NCBI GenBank assembly: GCA_007713455.1
Contig: VMRT01000016.1
Coordinates: 62,001 to 126,000 of the forward strand
Reading direction: 5' to 3'
DNA from: Pseudomonas sp.
GTDB lineage: Bacteria; Pseudomonadota; Gammaproteobacteria; Pseudomonadales; Pseudomonadaceae
DNA: 64,000 nt
In this document: piece after piece, positions 45,102-58,944 of the stretch
Layout: every line of letters begins with the position of its first letter
How positions within the stretch are numbered: position 1 is the stretch's first letter
Notes under the pieces: generated by a model
Told to the model about the DNA's origin: nothing
Databases searched by the model: none
The model's input: only the letters and a program-made list of their open reading frames with translations
Translations under genes and position numbers: made by a program

Positions 45102-45248
45102 TCCTTTCTCCTTAAACGGATTCAGTTCAGTAAACAGTCTGCAAAGATAAATACGGAAAATGTCCGTAAAACATGAAGCTAGAGCCTTTCAACAGGTATT
45201 GACCCGCGCGCAGGAGCCTAAAGTTCCTTTTCGCATGACCCAATACGA

Positions 45249-45276
45249 CAGAAGGCGCGGACTAGCGCGCCTTCTG
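45249..45276 (-). terminator. Hairpin after lysC
   Basis: Eleven-base perfect arms (45249-45259 and 45266-45276) with a 6-base loop, 4 bases past the lysC stop. The T run is poor (TCGTATT). Confidence 0.55.
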
Positions 45277-45280
45277 CGAA

Positions 45281-46519
45281 TCATTCCGCAGTATTGCCGG
45301 CGGGCGCATCAAGTTCGAACGCAGTATGCAAAGCACGCACGGCAAGCTCGAGGTACTTCTCCTCGATCACTACCGACACTTTGATTTCCGACGTCGAAAT
45401 CATCTGGATGTTGATATTTTCCTTGGCCAGGGCCTCGAACATGCGGCTGGCTACGCCGGCATGCGAACGCATGCCTACGCCGACGATGGACACCTTGGCG
45501 ATATCCGTATCGCCGATGACCTCACGAGCGCCCATCTCGGATGCAATGCCCTGCAATACCTGCAACGCATTGTTGTAGTCGTTGCGATGCACAGTGAACG
45601 TGAAGTCGGTGGTGTTATCGTGCGCGACGTTCTGCACGATCATATCCACTTCAACGTTCGCGGCGCTGATCGGACCGAGGATCTTGAACGCCACACCGGG
45701 CGTATCCGGGACCCCACGGATGGTCAGCTTGGCCTCGTCGCGGTTGAAGGCGATGCCGGAAATGATGGGCTGTTCCATGGATTCCTCTTCATCAAGGGTA
45801 ATGAGGGTACCCGGACCCTCCTGAAAACTGTGCAGTACGCGCAGCGGGACGCTGTACTTACCGGCGAACTCAACCGCCCGAATCTGTAGCACCTTGGAGC
45901 CGAGGCTGGCCATTTCCAGCATCTCCTCGAAGGTGATCTTGTCCAGTCGCTGAGCCTTGGCCACGACCCGAGGATCGGTGGTATAGACGCCATCCACATC
46001 GGTATAGATCTGACATTCGTCGGCCTTCAGCGCAGCGGCCAGCGCCACGCCTGTGGTATCCGAGCCGCCACGACCCAAGGTAGTGATATTGCCCTTCTCG
46101 TCCACACCCTGGAAGCCAGCCACAACAACAACGCGCCCAGCCTTGATGTCGCGCTGGATCCGCTGACCATCGATCTGCAGGATGCGCGCCTTGGTATGGG
46201 CGCTGTCGGTGAGGATACGAACCTGATTGCCAGTGTAGGACACCGCCGGTACGCCGCGCTTGATAAGCGCCATCGCCAACAGGGCAATGGTCACCTGCTC
46301 ACCGGTGGAAACCATCACATCCAACTCTCGGGCGACCGGCTGATCACTGATCTGCTTGGCGAGATCGATCAGGCGGTTGGTTTCGCCACTCATTGCCGAG
46401 ACGACCACGACGATATCGTCTCCACCGTCGCGGAACTTCTTGACCTTCTCGGCCACCTGCTCGATCCGCTCGACAGTGCCGACCGAGGTGCCTCCAAACT
46501 TCTGTACGATCAAAGCCAT
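45281..46519 (-). CDS. lysC: Aspartate kinase LysC
   Basis: A 412-residue aspartokinase: MALIVQKFGGTSVG at the N-terminus, the kinase core to about 245, and two ACT domains for feedback by lysine and threonine. It starts the aspartate pathway. An internal ATG at 45778, preceded by GAGGA with 5-base spacing, would make a 165-residue beta subunit consisting of the ACT domains, as known for alpha2-beta2 aspartokinases. The gap to alaS is 120 bases. Confidence 0.96.
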   Translation of the reverse strand: MALIVQKFGGTSVGTVERIEQVAEKVKKFRDGGDDIVVVVSAMSGETNRLIDLAKQISDQPVARELDVMVSTGEQVTIALLAMALIKRGVPAVSYTGNQVRILTDSAHTKARILQIDGQRIQRDIKAGRVVVVAGFQGVDEKGNITTLGRGGSDTTGVALAAALKADECQIYTDVDGVYTTDPRVVAKAQRLDKITFEEMLEMASLGSKVLQIRAVEFAGKYSVPLRVLHSFQEGPGTLITLDEEESMEQPIISGIAFNRDEAKLTIRGVPDTPGVAFKILGPISAANVEVDMIVQNVAHDNTTDFTFTVHRNDYNNALQVLQGIASEMGAREVIGDTDIAKVSIVGVGMRSHAGVASRMFEALAKENINIQMISTSEIKVSVVIEEKYLELAVRALHTAFELDAPAGNTAE

Positions 46520-46639
46520 TGTTAGCCGCCTAGAGCCCCTGAAGGGCGATCATTAATCAAACAACCCCGAAACCTGCCAAGCACCGGCTCAACCAGACCC
46601 GCTCGACGGGCGCCGGCGGGACGCAGCACGGTAACTGAA

Positions 46640-49264
<2,625 letters not shown>

Positions 49265-49434
49265 AGATTTCTTCCAGAGGACTGCGGCCGAACGGCTGCA
49301 AAACGACACGGCGAGGCGAGACTACCGAAAACCGGTTCGCAACTACCCAACGGATAGCCGGCAAAGGGCCGCATTATATCGGGCCTGCGCGCCGGGTATA
49401 GGGGATAAAGGCGATTGAATCAAGCAATTCGACG

Positions 49435-50451
49435 TCAGCAACGGCCCATGTTTTCGGCAAATTCGGCGAATGCATTCACCACTACCGGAAGATGCTCGTC
49501 GTGCAGGTCCATATGGGTAACCAGCCGCAGCCGAGTCGCAGACGTCAGGCGAATGCCACGCTGCGCGCAGAAGGCCGTCAGCGCCGCTGCCTTTTCCCCC
49601 ATCTCGACATAGACCATGTTGGTCTGCACCGGCTCCACAGCGAAGCCGAGGGCTGCCAACTCATCGCCGAGCTGTAGTGCACGACGATGGTCATCGGCCA
49701 ATCGCCCGATGTTGTGCTCCAGCGCGTACAAGCCGGCGGCGGCGAGAATGCCGGCCTGGCGCATGCCGCCGCCGACCATCTTGCGCAGACGCCGGGCCTT
49801 GGCGATGAACGCCTCGCTGCCGCACAGCACCGAGCCGACTGGCGCGCCGAGGCCCTTGGACAGGCAGACCGACACCGTATCGAAATGCCGGGTGATCTCG
49901 CACGCATCGCAGCCGAGCTTCACCGCAGCGTTGTACAGCCGCGCGCCATCGAGGTGCAGCGCCAGCCCGTGACGATGGCTGAAGTCGCGAGCCGCGGCCA
50001 AGTAGTCCAGCGGCAGAACCTTGCCATGCATGGTGTTTTCCAGCGCGAGCAGGCGACTGCGGGCGAAGTGGAAATTGTCCGGCTTGATCGCGGCCTCGAC
50101 ACGCGCCAGATCCAGCGTTCCGTCGGCTTCCATTTCGATCGGCTGGGGCTGGATCGAGCCGAGCACGGCGGCTCCGCCGCCCTCGTATTTGTAGGTATGG
50201 GCCTGCTGTCCGACGATGTATTCATCGCCACGCTCGCAGTGCGCCATCAGCGCCAGCAGATTGCTCATGGTGCCGGACGGCACGAACATCCCCGCAGAAA
50301 AGCCCAGGTCGGCTGCGAGGCGCCGTTCGAGCAGAATGACCGTTGGATCTTCGCCATAGACATCGTCACCGGTTTCGGCGGCAAGCATCGCTTCGCGCAT
50401 TGCTGCGCTGGGCTGGGTAACGGTGTCGCTTCGTAGATCAATCACGGACAT
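49435..50451 (-). CDS. ltaE: Low-specificity L-threonine aldolase
   Basis: A 338-residue PLP enzyme starting [15 protein letters not shown], with the PLP lysine in [13 protein letters not shown] and the [10 protein letters not shown] motif. It splits threonine or allo-threonine to glycine and acetaldehyde. Length is typical. It lies 50 bases after the metallopeptidase-like gene on the same strand. Confidence 0.93.
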   Translation of the reverse strand: MSVIDLRSDTVTQPSAAMREAMLAAETGDDVYGEDPTVILLERRLAADLGFSAGMFVPSGTMSNLLALMAHCERGDEYIVGQQAHTYKYEGGGAAVLGSIQPQPIEMEADGTLDLARVEAAIKPDNFHFARSRLLALENTMHGKVLPLDYLAAARDFSHRHGLALHLDGARLYNAAVKLGCDACEITRHFDTVSVCLSKGLGAPVGSVLCGSEAFIAKARRLRKMVGGGMRQAGILAAAGLYALEHNIGRLADDHRRALQLGDELAALGFAVEPVQTNMVYVEMGEKAAALTAFCAQRGIRLTSATRLRLVTHMDLHDEHLPVVVNAFAEFAENMGRC

Positions 50452-50501
50452 GAGATCTCCTCGGGCTCAGGACAAGGCCAACGACGCTACCGCGGCCGCC
50501 G

Positions 50502-51722
50502 TCAGCGCAGCAGGCGCGTATCGAGCACCTTCGAGCCACCACCCAGCAGCGTCTCAGTCATTTCGATGAAGGCGTCGGTGCTGACCGTATCCATGCGCAT
50601 CAAGCCACGACTGACGTCGTCGAGCGAATGGCGGCCCTTGCTGCGCTGACGGATCTCCTTGTCCAGCTCCTGCAACAGCAGCACGGCACGGGCGGTGGTC
50701 GGCCCTGTCGAGCGCTCGGTGCGCAAGCTGTCGACCTTGCGACTCCACTTGGTCAGATGCTCACGTACCGCCTGGTAGCGGTCTTCGCTCATGCCACCGG
50801 CGCGACGCACCAGCTCAATGGCGTAGTACTCGGCCAGCCCCTCAGTGATCCAGTCACTGCGGTCGCTGTCCTTGATGCGGCTAAAGACGTGAACAAGCTC
50901 ATGCACCAGCGAGCTTGTACCGTTCTCGCTGACAATCGGCCGGTCGGCGTGCATGTACAGGGAGTTCGGACCGGACAACCCGCCACGCCACATGGGGTCG
51001 CCGGCACCGACGATGAGCAGCTTCGCCGGGTCGCGGGGAAATACATTCTGTACCTGCGGCCAGACGAAGGTCAGCATCGTCAGAATATCCATCCGCCGGA
51101 CGCCCTCGCCAACCGGCGCCGCGATGGTGACGTCCGTTTCGCCGAGCTTGGCGCGACGGGTACCGAGCTTGCCGGCGAGCATCCAGCCGGTCGGCCGGTC
51201 GAACAGCCGCTCACGGTTATCCACGCGGAAGCGATTCTTGCCAACACGCGGCCAGCCGGTTTCGATGCTCTTCCAACCTTCGGGCAGCTCGAAGGTGATG
51301 CGCGAAACCAGTTTCACACCGTCGACCTGATCGAGCCGGGCCGGCGGCACCAGATCATCGCCACGGAACAGCGCCCAATCACTGGTCATCCGTGCGTCAT
51401 AGCGTCCGTTGTCGCGCGGATGGCTGATACGCACGCGGTAGCTGAGACGCGCCTTGCCTTCGGCGGGTCGCCAGGCACCACGCTCCGGCGACGCCTGCAA
51501 CCACTCGCCATCCGCTACGAAATCGCTGTAGTAGCCATCATCGCCCAGATTGAACTCCAGGCTACGAACCGCTTCGCCTTTCTCCAGGATCAGTTGCACC
51601 TCGGCCTGATCCTCGTTGGGCAGAAAACGCACGTGATAGTCCAGGTCGACCCGCTTGGCCGCGTGGGCCTCGGCGCTGACGAAAAGAACAAGAGCGAACA
51701 GCGACAGCAGTCGAACAAGCAT
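50502..51722 (-). CDS. Exported HEXXH metallopeptidase-like protein
   Basis: A 406-residue periplasmic protein. Signal peptide 1-21 (ending AEAHA); an N-terminal beta-rich half; then HELVH (274-278) followed by ITEGLAEYYAIEL, the pattern of gluzincin zinc peptidases (M1/M61 type). No substrate is known. The start at 51722 is preferred because GGAG lies 9 bases upstream; an ATG at 51737 precedes that site. Its transcript may run on into ltaE. Confidence 0.75.
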   Translation of the reverse strand: MLVRLLSLFALVLFVSAEAHAAKRVDLDYHVRFLPNEDQAEVQLILEKGEAVRSLEFNLGDDGYYSDFVADGEWLQASPERGAWRPAEGKARLSYRVRISHPRDNGRYDARMTSDWALFRGDDLVPPARLDQVDGVKLVSRITFELPEGWKSIETGWPRVGKNRFRVDNRERLFDRPTGWMLAGKLGTRRAKLGETDVTIAAPVGEGVRRMDILTMLTFVWPQVQNVFPRDPAKLLIVGAGDPMWRGGLSGPNSLYMHADRPIVSENGTSSLVHELVHVFSRIKDSDRSDWITEGLAEYYAIELVRRAGGMSEDRYQAVREHLTKWSRKVDSLRTERSTGPTTARAVLLLQELDKEIRQRSKGRHSLDDVSRGLMRMDTVSTDAFIEMTETLLGGGSKVLDTRLLR

Positions 51723-51789
51723 CGAAGAGAACTCCATCGGAAACGCGCGGGGTGTGCTGATCTTGAGACGATGCAAACGAGGCTTAGAT

Positions 51790-52239
51790 TCAACCGGCAC
51801 GGAAAATCAGGTGGTCTTCCCAGTGCTCCTCGGCAACGCTGCCTTCGGCGAGCATCCGGCCCGACTGGGAAATCCGCTCGACGTGCACCGCTTCAGGGTC
51901 GCCACAGACCAGGTGATGCCAGAGCGGCAGGTCCTTGCGCTCGGCCACCAGGCGGTAGGCGCAGGTGGGCGGTAGCCATTTGAACTGAGCAGCATCGGAA
52001 GCGTTCAGCTGTATGCAGTCCGGCACACTGGCGCGCCGGTTGGGATAATCGCTGCAGCGACAGGTCTTCAGGTCGAGCAGCTTGCAGGCGATACGTGTGT
52101 AGTAAACGGCGCCGTCTTCCTCGTCCTCGAGCTTCTGCAGACAGCAGAGGCCGCATCCGTCGCACAGCGACTCCCATTCCGCCGCATCGAGTTCGGCAAG
52201 GGTTTTGCGCATCCAGAAGGGTTCGACCTTGGCCGCCAT
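51790..52239 (-). CDS. YcgN-family cysteine-cluster protein
   Basis: A 149-residue protein with CDGCGLCC (about 26-33), a CRCSDYPNR segment and two further cysteines, as in the YcgN/UPF0260 zinc- or iron-cluster family of unknown function. The ATG at 52239 and a GTG three codons earlier are both possible; neither has a strong ribosome site. Confidence 0.88.
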   Translation of the reverse strand: MAAKVEPFWMRKTLAELDAAEWESLCDGCGLCCLQKLEDEEDGAVYYTRIACKLLDLKTCRCSDYPNRRASVPDCIQLNASDAAQFKWLPPTCAYRLVAERKDLPLWHHLVCGDPEAVHVERISQSGRMLAEGSVAEEHWEDHLIFRAG

Positions 52240-52311
52240 GACTGTCACTACCGGTAAAAACCGGCAAGTCTAGCCACTGTCGGATATCCGGCCAAGAGCC
52301 GCCAGGCGGAT

Positions 52312-52333
52312 GCCGCCGGTAGGAGCCGGCGGC
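52312..52333. repeat. REP-like hairpin
   Basis: GCCGCCGG (52312-52319), TAGGAG, CCGGCGGC (52326-52333). The TAGGAG core inside GC arms resembles Pseudomonas REP elements; only this one copy is seen. It lies at the 3' end of the Met/Gly-rich gene. Confidence 0.5.
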
Positions 52334-52344
52334 TACATCGAGCG

Positions 52345-52746
52345 CTACTGCTTGTCGAGCATCTGCCGGTGACTACGCATCTGCTCGAGCATCTGCTCCA
52401 TGTGCTGGATACGCATGTCGAGCATCTCCTTGGACGGCGCGCCCATCATGCCGCCACCCATGGCGCCCTGCATCGGCTTGCCACCCTGCTTGCCCATTCC
52501 GCCGCCGGGCCCGCCCATCGGGCACCCGGCCATGCCACCCATACCGGACTGCATGCTCTGCCAATGCTCTTCGCGAAGTTTCTGTCGCTCCTGCGGGGTC
52601 TTCGCAGACTGCCAGGCCTGCCGGTACTCCTGCATCTTCTGCCAATGCTGCTGCCAAGCTTCGTTATCGCTGGAGGGCGTCTGCGCGCCGGCCGACATCG
52701 CCAGAGCCGCCATTACCGAACCGATCACCAAAGAACGCGTTTTCAT
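52345..52746 (-). CDS. Met/Gly-rich periplasmic protein
   Basis: A 133-residue exported protein: signal peptide 1-21 (ending SAGA), a helical Gln/Trp/Glu-rich part (EAWQQHWQKMQEYRQ, TPQERQKLREEHWQ), a Gly/Met-rich middle with GMGGMAGCPMGGPGGGMGK, and a helical C-terminus (MEQMLEQMRSHRQML). The Met-rich loops and single Cys suggest metal binding (copper or silver), and the helices recall Spy-type chaperones; both are guesses. AAGGAG precedes the ATG. Confidence 0.75.
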   Translation of the reverse strand: MKTRSLVIGSVMAALAMSAGAQTPSSDNEAWQQHWQKMQEYRQAWQSAKTPQERQKLREEHWQSMQSGMGGMAGCPMGGPGGGMGKQGGKPMQGAMGGGMMGAPSKEMLDMRIQHMEQMLEQMRSHRQMLDKQ

Positions 52747-52833
52747 CGTCGTCTCCTTATGCATGTACGGTCAGAAGAGCGTAGTTCCGATCCGGCCGAC
52801 GCATCTTGTCCAGCGTCAGGATCGAGCAGGTGT

Positions 52834-53127
52834 TTACATCGGATCGTTCATGCGCAGCAGCTCTTCGGGCAGATGCTCGATGTAATCGTCCTCGGCGGGC
52901 GGCATCTGCAGGTGATAACCCTGTGCCTGGAGATTGGCGAGCACCTTGGTGATGTCTTCGCGTGCCAGCTGGCGCTCGGGCGTCAGCACCATTTCGAAGG
53001 CCAGCTGCGGCGGCCCGAACGCCGCGATCAGGCCTTCGGGGACACGCTTGAGCGCATCGCGCTTTTCGACATAAAGGTACATTCCGTCCTTGCGTGGGCT
53101 TTTGTAGATGGAACAGATGACTTTCAT
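52834..53127 (-). CDS. YcgL-domain protein
   Basis: A 97-residue protein beginning [20 protein letters not shown], the YcgL signature, and ending [12 protein letters not shown]. Function unknown. The start overlaps the rnd stop by 4 bases (ATGA), a conserved pairing in gammaproteobacteria that suggests a link to RNA metabolism. Confidence 0.9.
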   Translation of the reverse strand: MKVICSIYKSPRKDGMYLYVEKRDALKRVPEGLIAAFGPPQLAFEMVLTPERQLAREDITKVLANLQAQGYHLQMPPAEDDYIEHLPEELLRMNDPM

Positions 53128-54248
53128 GGTCGTTTTTCCAGAGCATCGAGCAGGGCTTGCCCCATCCGCTCACGGCGCCAGCCGCGCAGCGATTCGGGCA
53201 GTTCATAGGGTCCATCGGGGTAGCCGCTCTTGAGCAGCGCCTCGAGCGTTTTCTTGCGCAACATCAGCTCCGGTGCGATATCCAGCGCCTGCGCTTCGCG
53301 CTGGCCGACCGCGCGCAGCTTTTTCAGTACGGACGACACCTCCAGCGGCAATGGTTCCGGTAGCGGTGCCGGCCAATCCTGTTCGGGCGTCGCCGCGGCC
53401 TCACGGATCATCTCCAGCAGCAATTCACCATCCTGGCGCACGGTACGCGGATGCATGTCCTCGATCCGGGCCAGCGTCACCAGATCGCGCGGCTGGGTGC
53501 GCGCCAGCGGCCAGAGACTGGCTTCGCGCAGCACGCGATTGCGCGGTTGGTTGCGCGCACGGGCCTGACGCTCACGCCAGGCCGCCAGCACTTTGAGCAC
53601 GGCGAGCTGCTGCGGCTTGAGCCGCCAGGCCTGCTTCACATCACGGTAGGCTTCATCGGGATCGGATTCGCGCTGCAGGTTGACGACCAGCTCGGCACCA
53701 TCCTCCAGTACCCAGGCACGCTTGTCCTCGGACAGCTTCGGCAGCAGTGCTTCGTACAACTCGGCCAGATGCTGGGCATCCTCGGCGGCATATCGCACCT
53801 GCATGTCACTCAGAGGCCGCTGCAACCAGTCCGAGCGCGTTTCGCCCTTGGGCAACTCGATGCCGAGTACCGCCTGGACCAGCCGCGAGTAGCCCATGGA
53901 GAAACCGATATTCAGGTAACCGGCCGCCAGCTGGGTGTCGAACAGCGGCTGCGGCAGGCTACCGGTCAGACGCAGCAGTACTTCGAGGTCTTCGCTGCAG
54001 GCGTGCAGCACTTTCACCACCGCCGGGTCTTGCAGCAACGCGGCAAACGCGGACCAGTCACGTACGCTCAGCGGGTCGATCAGATAGGCACGCCGCCCGT
54101 CACCGACCTGTATCAGCCCGGCGATGGGGTAGAAGGTATCGACCCTCATGAATTCGGTATCCACTGCCACATAGGGCAGCTGGCGCCATTCGGCGCACAG
54201 GCGGGTCAGATGTTCATCATCCAGAACCCATTGAGTTTCGATGGCCAC
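53124..54248 (-). CDS. rnd: Ribonuclease D
   Basis: A 374-residue 3'-5' exonuclease. DEDDy residues are in [31 protein letters not shown] and [13 protein letters not shown]; a C-terminal HRDC region follows (about 210-290). It trims tRNA precursors. The frame is open far upstream; the GTG at 54248 is chosen for its AAGGAGG at 5-base spacing. Coupled to ycgL. Confidence 0.93.
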   Translation of the reverse strand: MAIETQWVLDDEHLTRLCAEWRQLPYVAVDTEFMRVDTFYPIAGLIQVGDGRRAYLIDPLSVRDWSAFAALLQDPAVVKVLHACSEDLEVLLRLTGSLPQPLFDTQLAAGYLNIGFSMGYSRLVQAVLGIELPKGETRSDWLQRPLSDMQVRYAAEDAQHLAELYEALLPKLSEDKRAWVLEDGAELVVNLQRESDPDEAYRDVKQAWRLKPQQLAVLKVLAAWRERQARARNQPRNRVLREASLWPLARTQPRDLVTLARIEDMHPRTVRQDGELLLEMIREAAATPEQDWPAPLPEPLPLEVSSVLKKLRAVGQREAQALDIAPELMLRKKTLEALLKSGYPDGPYELPESLRGWRRERMGQALLDALEKRP

Positions 54249-54389
54249 ACGGCCCTCCTTTTCGGCTGACGACCGGCGCACGGCCGAACGAGGCGCGCAG
54301 TATATATCGAGCATCCGAGCGGCCGGGGCATTCATGACCGCCACGCGCGCTGGTAGTGTTGACCGATCAATCCGCCTGGAGCCGCACCG

Positions 54390-55235
54390 ATGCCACTGGC
54401 CCAACTCATTACTTCCGCTGAGCTTGCCCAGCGCCTGCACACCCCCGACCTGCTGATTCTGGATTGCCGGTTCGCCCTGGAAGATCCGGCGTATGGCGAA
54501 CGCAGTTACAGGGAGGCGCATGTTCCCGGGGCGCAGTTCGCCGATCTGGAAAAAGACCTGTCCGGCCCGGTGATCCCCGGCACCACCGGGCGCCACCCAC
54601 TGCCGGATCCTGAGCAGTTGCTGACTCGCCTGCGCCAATGGGGCCTCGGTGACGGCAGCGAAGTGGTGCTCTATGACGACGGCCCCGGCGCGTTTGCCGC
54701 TCGGGCGTGGTGGCTGTTGCTGTGGCTGGGCAAGCGTGAGGGCGTCTACCTGCTGGACGGGGGCGTAAACGCTTGGCGAGAAGCGGGGTTGCCCATGGAA
54801 AGCACCACGCCCGCGGTGCAGCCGGGCCATTTCGACGGCAACGCAGACGACAGCATGGTCGTCAATGCAGCGCGACTGCAAGAACGCCTGCATAGCCCCG
54901 AGCTGGCACTGCTCGACGCACGCGCCCTGCCGCGTTTCCTCGGCGAGGTCGAGCCCATAGACCCGATCGGCGGGCATATTCCCGGTGCCGTTTGCGTGCC
55001 CTTCAGCGAGAACCTGGACAGTGATGGTCGCTTTCTCGATGCCGAGCAGCTACGCGGCCGATTCGATCAGCTGCTAGACGGCAAGTCACCGCGAACCGCG
55101 GTGGTCTATTGCGGCTCTGGTGTCACCGCCTGTCACAACCTGTTCGCGCTCTGTCTGGCAGGCTACCCGTTGGCGACGCTGTACCCAGGTTCATGGAGCG
55201 AATGGATCACCGACCCAAGCCGGCCACGCGCCTGA
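54390..55235 (+). CDS. Sulfurtransferase (3-mercaptopyruvate/thiosulfate type)
   Basis: A 281-residue tandem rhodanese. The inactive N-terminal domain has LILDCRFALEDP; the C-terminal domain has the loop CGSGVTACH with the catalytic Cys (about residue 240), a CG(S/T)GV loop typical of mercaptopyruvate sulfurtransferases such as SseA. Divergent from rnd with 141 bases between starts. Confidence 0.88.
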   Translation: MPLAQLITSAELAQRLHTPDLLILDCRFALEDPAYGERSYREAHVPGAQFADLEKDLSGPVIPGTTGRHPLPDPEQLLTRLRQWGLGDGSEVVLYDDGPGAFAARAWWLLLWLGKREGVYLLDGGVNAWREAGLPMESTTPAVQPGHFDGNADDSMVVNAARLQERLHSPELALLDARALPRFLGEVEPIDPIGGHIPGAVCVPFSENLDSDGRFLDAEQLRGRFDQLLDGKSPRTAVVYCGSGVTACHNLFALCLAGYPLATLYPGSWSEWITDPSRPRA

Positions 55236-55432
55236 TACCGACGAGACCCGCTGCGCCCAACGCGCAGCGTGGCTCGCCAGTCAGAATACGTCCACGGGGT
55301 TTTCACCGAAGTTACATTTGTTTTCACGACCGTTAGTCGTCATCTTTACGAAAAATTGCAATTCATTGTCTTGCTACCTGTCGGAGAAAGTTGCTAGGTT
55401 CCGACCCGCTTTCATCCCGGAGTAGTAGAACA

Positions 55433-56755
55433 ATGAAAACAACATGGTTGAAGACCGCGCTCGCGGTAGCCGTAGGCGCCTTGTCCACCCAGGCCATGGC
55501 CGCCGGTTTTGCCCTCAACGAACAAAGCATCAGCGGCATGGGCACCTCGTTTGCAGGTCGCTCCTCTTCCGCCGACGACGCCACCACCCTGTTCGGCAAC
55601 CCTGCCGGCATGTCCCGCCTGAAGCGTGAGGAAGTCAGCTTCGGCATGGCGGCGATTCATGCGAAGACGGATATCAAGAATAATTCGGGATCGTTCTCCG
55701 GCCCTGCCTTGGGCGGCGCCAATCTGCCCTACGACGGTAGCAACGACGGCGACATGGTCCCGTTCACGGCCGTCCCGATGGGCTATTACGTCAAGCCGAT
55801 CGACGATAAGTGGGCTGTTGGTGTGGGCGTGTATGTCCCGTTCGGCCTGGTCTCCGATTATGAAAGCGGCTACCAGGGACGCTATTTCGGCGACTACAGC
55901 GAAGTCAGCGTGATCACTGTGCAACCAACCATCAGCTACCGTTTCAACGACAAGCTGTCGGTAGGTTTCGGGCCGACTATCAACCGTATCGAAGGTGAAC
56001 TGCAAAGCACTTCGCCAAACCCTGCCGGCCCACTGGGCTCCAACGACGGGCGTGTGAAAGTTACCGGTAACGACACGGCGCTGGGCTTCAACGCCGGTGT
56101 CCTTTACGAGTTCACCCCGCAAACCCGTGCTGGTGTCACCTACCATTCCAAGGTCGCCTACAAGCTGGAGGGTGACACAAAGCTCTCCGGCGGCAGCTTC
56201 GATCTGACCGGAGCGGCCGGCAAATACGAAGCATCCCTTGATCTGGACACACCAGAATCGGTAGATATCTCGCTGACCCACGAGCTCAACGATCAGTGGA
56301 CCCTGTACGGTGGTGCGATGTGGACCCGCTGGAGCCGCTTCGAAGCGATCATCATCGAGAACGATGGAATTCCAGGCCCGCTGCAAGGCAACCTCGCGCC
56401 CATCGTCGAAGAGCAGGACTGGCATGACACCTGGTCCTATGCCATCGGCGCCGCCTACAAGCTGAATCGTGAGTGGACCCTGCGTACTGGCCTGGCTTTC
56501 GACCAGAGCCCGACCAACAACGTCCATCGCTCTCCGCGCATCCCGACCGGCGACCGCACGGCTATCAGCTTCGGTCTGGCCTGGAATCCGACTGACGACG
56601 TCACCGTCGACCTCGCTTATTCCTATCTGCGAGAGGAAGAAGTGGACATCAACCGCAGCCGCACCTACCAGGGCGGTGCGCTCGAGGCCAACTATGACGC
56701 GACGTTCAAGAACCGCGCCCACGGCTTTGGCGCTGCTCTGAGCTACCGCTTCTGA
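55433..56755 (+). CDS. Outer-membrane FadL/TodX-family transporter
   Basis: A 440-residue beta-barrel: signal peptide about 1-24 (ending MAA), the N-terminal plug GFALNEQSISGMGTSFAGR with DDATTLFGNPAGMSRL, and a C-terminal ALSYRF ending in Phe as outer-membrane proteins do. The family passes long-chain fatty acids or aromatic hydrocarbons. The ATG at 55433 follows CGGAG. Ends in a strong bidirectional terminator. Confidence 0.92.
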   Translation: MKTTWLKTALAVAVGALSTQAMAAGFALNEQSISGMGTSFAGRSSSADDATTLFGNPAGMSRLKREEVSFGMAAIHAKTDIKNNSGSFSGPALGGANLPYDGSNDGDMVPFTAVPMGYYVKPIDDKWAVGVGVYVPFGLVSDYESGYQGRYFGDYSEVSVITVQPTISYRFNDKLSVGFGPTINRIEGELQSTSPNPAGPLGSNDGRVKVTGNDTALGFNAGVLYEFTPQTRAGVTYHSKVAYKLEGDTKLSGGSFDLTGAAGKYEASLDLDTPESVDISLTHELNDQWTLYGGAMWTRWSRFEAIIIENDGIPGPLQGNLAPIVEEQDWHDTWSYAIGAAYKLNREWTLRTGLAFDQSPTNNVHRSPRIPTGDRTAISFGLAWNPTDDVTVDLAYSYLREEEVDINRSRTYQGGALEANYDATFKNRAHGFGAALSYRF

Positions 56756-56770
56756 TGTAGCGGAAGAACG

Positions 56771-56799
56771 AAAAAGCCCCGGTCCGCCGGGGCTTTTTT
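56771..56799. terminator. Bidirectional terminator
   Basis: AAAAAGCCCCGG, TCCG, CCGGGGCTTTTTT, serving the FadL-type gene on the plus strand and the peroxidase gene on the minus strand. Confidence 0.93.
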
Positions 56800-56803
56800 G
56801 TTT

Positions 56804-58259
<1,456 letters not shown>

Positions 58260-58263
58260 CAGC

Positions 58264-58944
58264 ATGGCGCTGGACAGCGTGGCCCTGGCAGCAATCTGGC
58301 TGACCTTCAAACTGGCCAGCGTGACCACGCTGGTCCTGCTGCTGATCGGCACACCCATCGCCTGGTGGCTGGCGCGCACCACCTCGCGCATGAAGGGCCC
58401 GATTGGGGCCGTGGTCGCGCTGCCGCTGGTGCTGCCGCCGACGGTGCTCGGCTTCTACCTGCTGGTGGCCATGGGCCCCAACGGTTTCATCGGCCAGTTC
58501 ACCCAGAGTCTTGGGCTCGGCACCCTGCCGTTCACCTTTGCCGGATTGGTGGTCGGCTCGGTGTTCTACTCGCTGCCGTTCGTGGTGCAGCCCTTGCAGA
58601 ATGCGTTCGAAGCCATTGGCGAGCGGCCCCTGGAAGCCGCCGCCACACTACGCGCCGGCCCCTGGGACACCTTCTTCAGTGTGGTGCTGCCACTCGCCCG
58701 TCCCGGTTTCATTACCGCCAGCATCCTCGGTTTCGCGCATACCGTCGGCGAGTTCGGCGTGGTGCTGATGATCGGCGGCAACATTCCGGGGCAGACCCGC
58801 GTGGTGTCAGTGCAAATCTACGACCATGTCGAGGCCATGGAGTACGCACAAGCGCACTGGCTGGCCGGCGGCATGCTGCTGTTCTCCTTCCTGGTGTTGC
58901 TGGTGCTGTATGGCAGCCGGCTGAAGCAAGGGTGGCGCGGATGA
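58264..58944 (+). CDS. modB: Molybdate permease ModB
   Basis: A 226-residue permease with five to six helices and the EAA loop ([28 protein letters not shown]). Forms the channel for ModA-bound molybdate. Its stop overlaps the modC start (ATGA). Confidence 0.95.
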   Translation: MALDSVALAAIWLTFKLASVTTLVLLLIGTPIAWWLARTTSRMKGPIGAVVALPLVLPPTVLGFYLLVAMGPNGFIGQFTQSLGLGTLPFTFAGLVVGSVFYSLPFVVQPLQNAFEAIGERPLEAAATLRAGPWDTFFSVVLPLARPGFITASILGFAHTVGEFGVVLMIGGNIPGQTRVVSVQIYDHVEAMEYAQAHWLAGGMLLFSFLVLLVLYGSRLKQGWRG

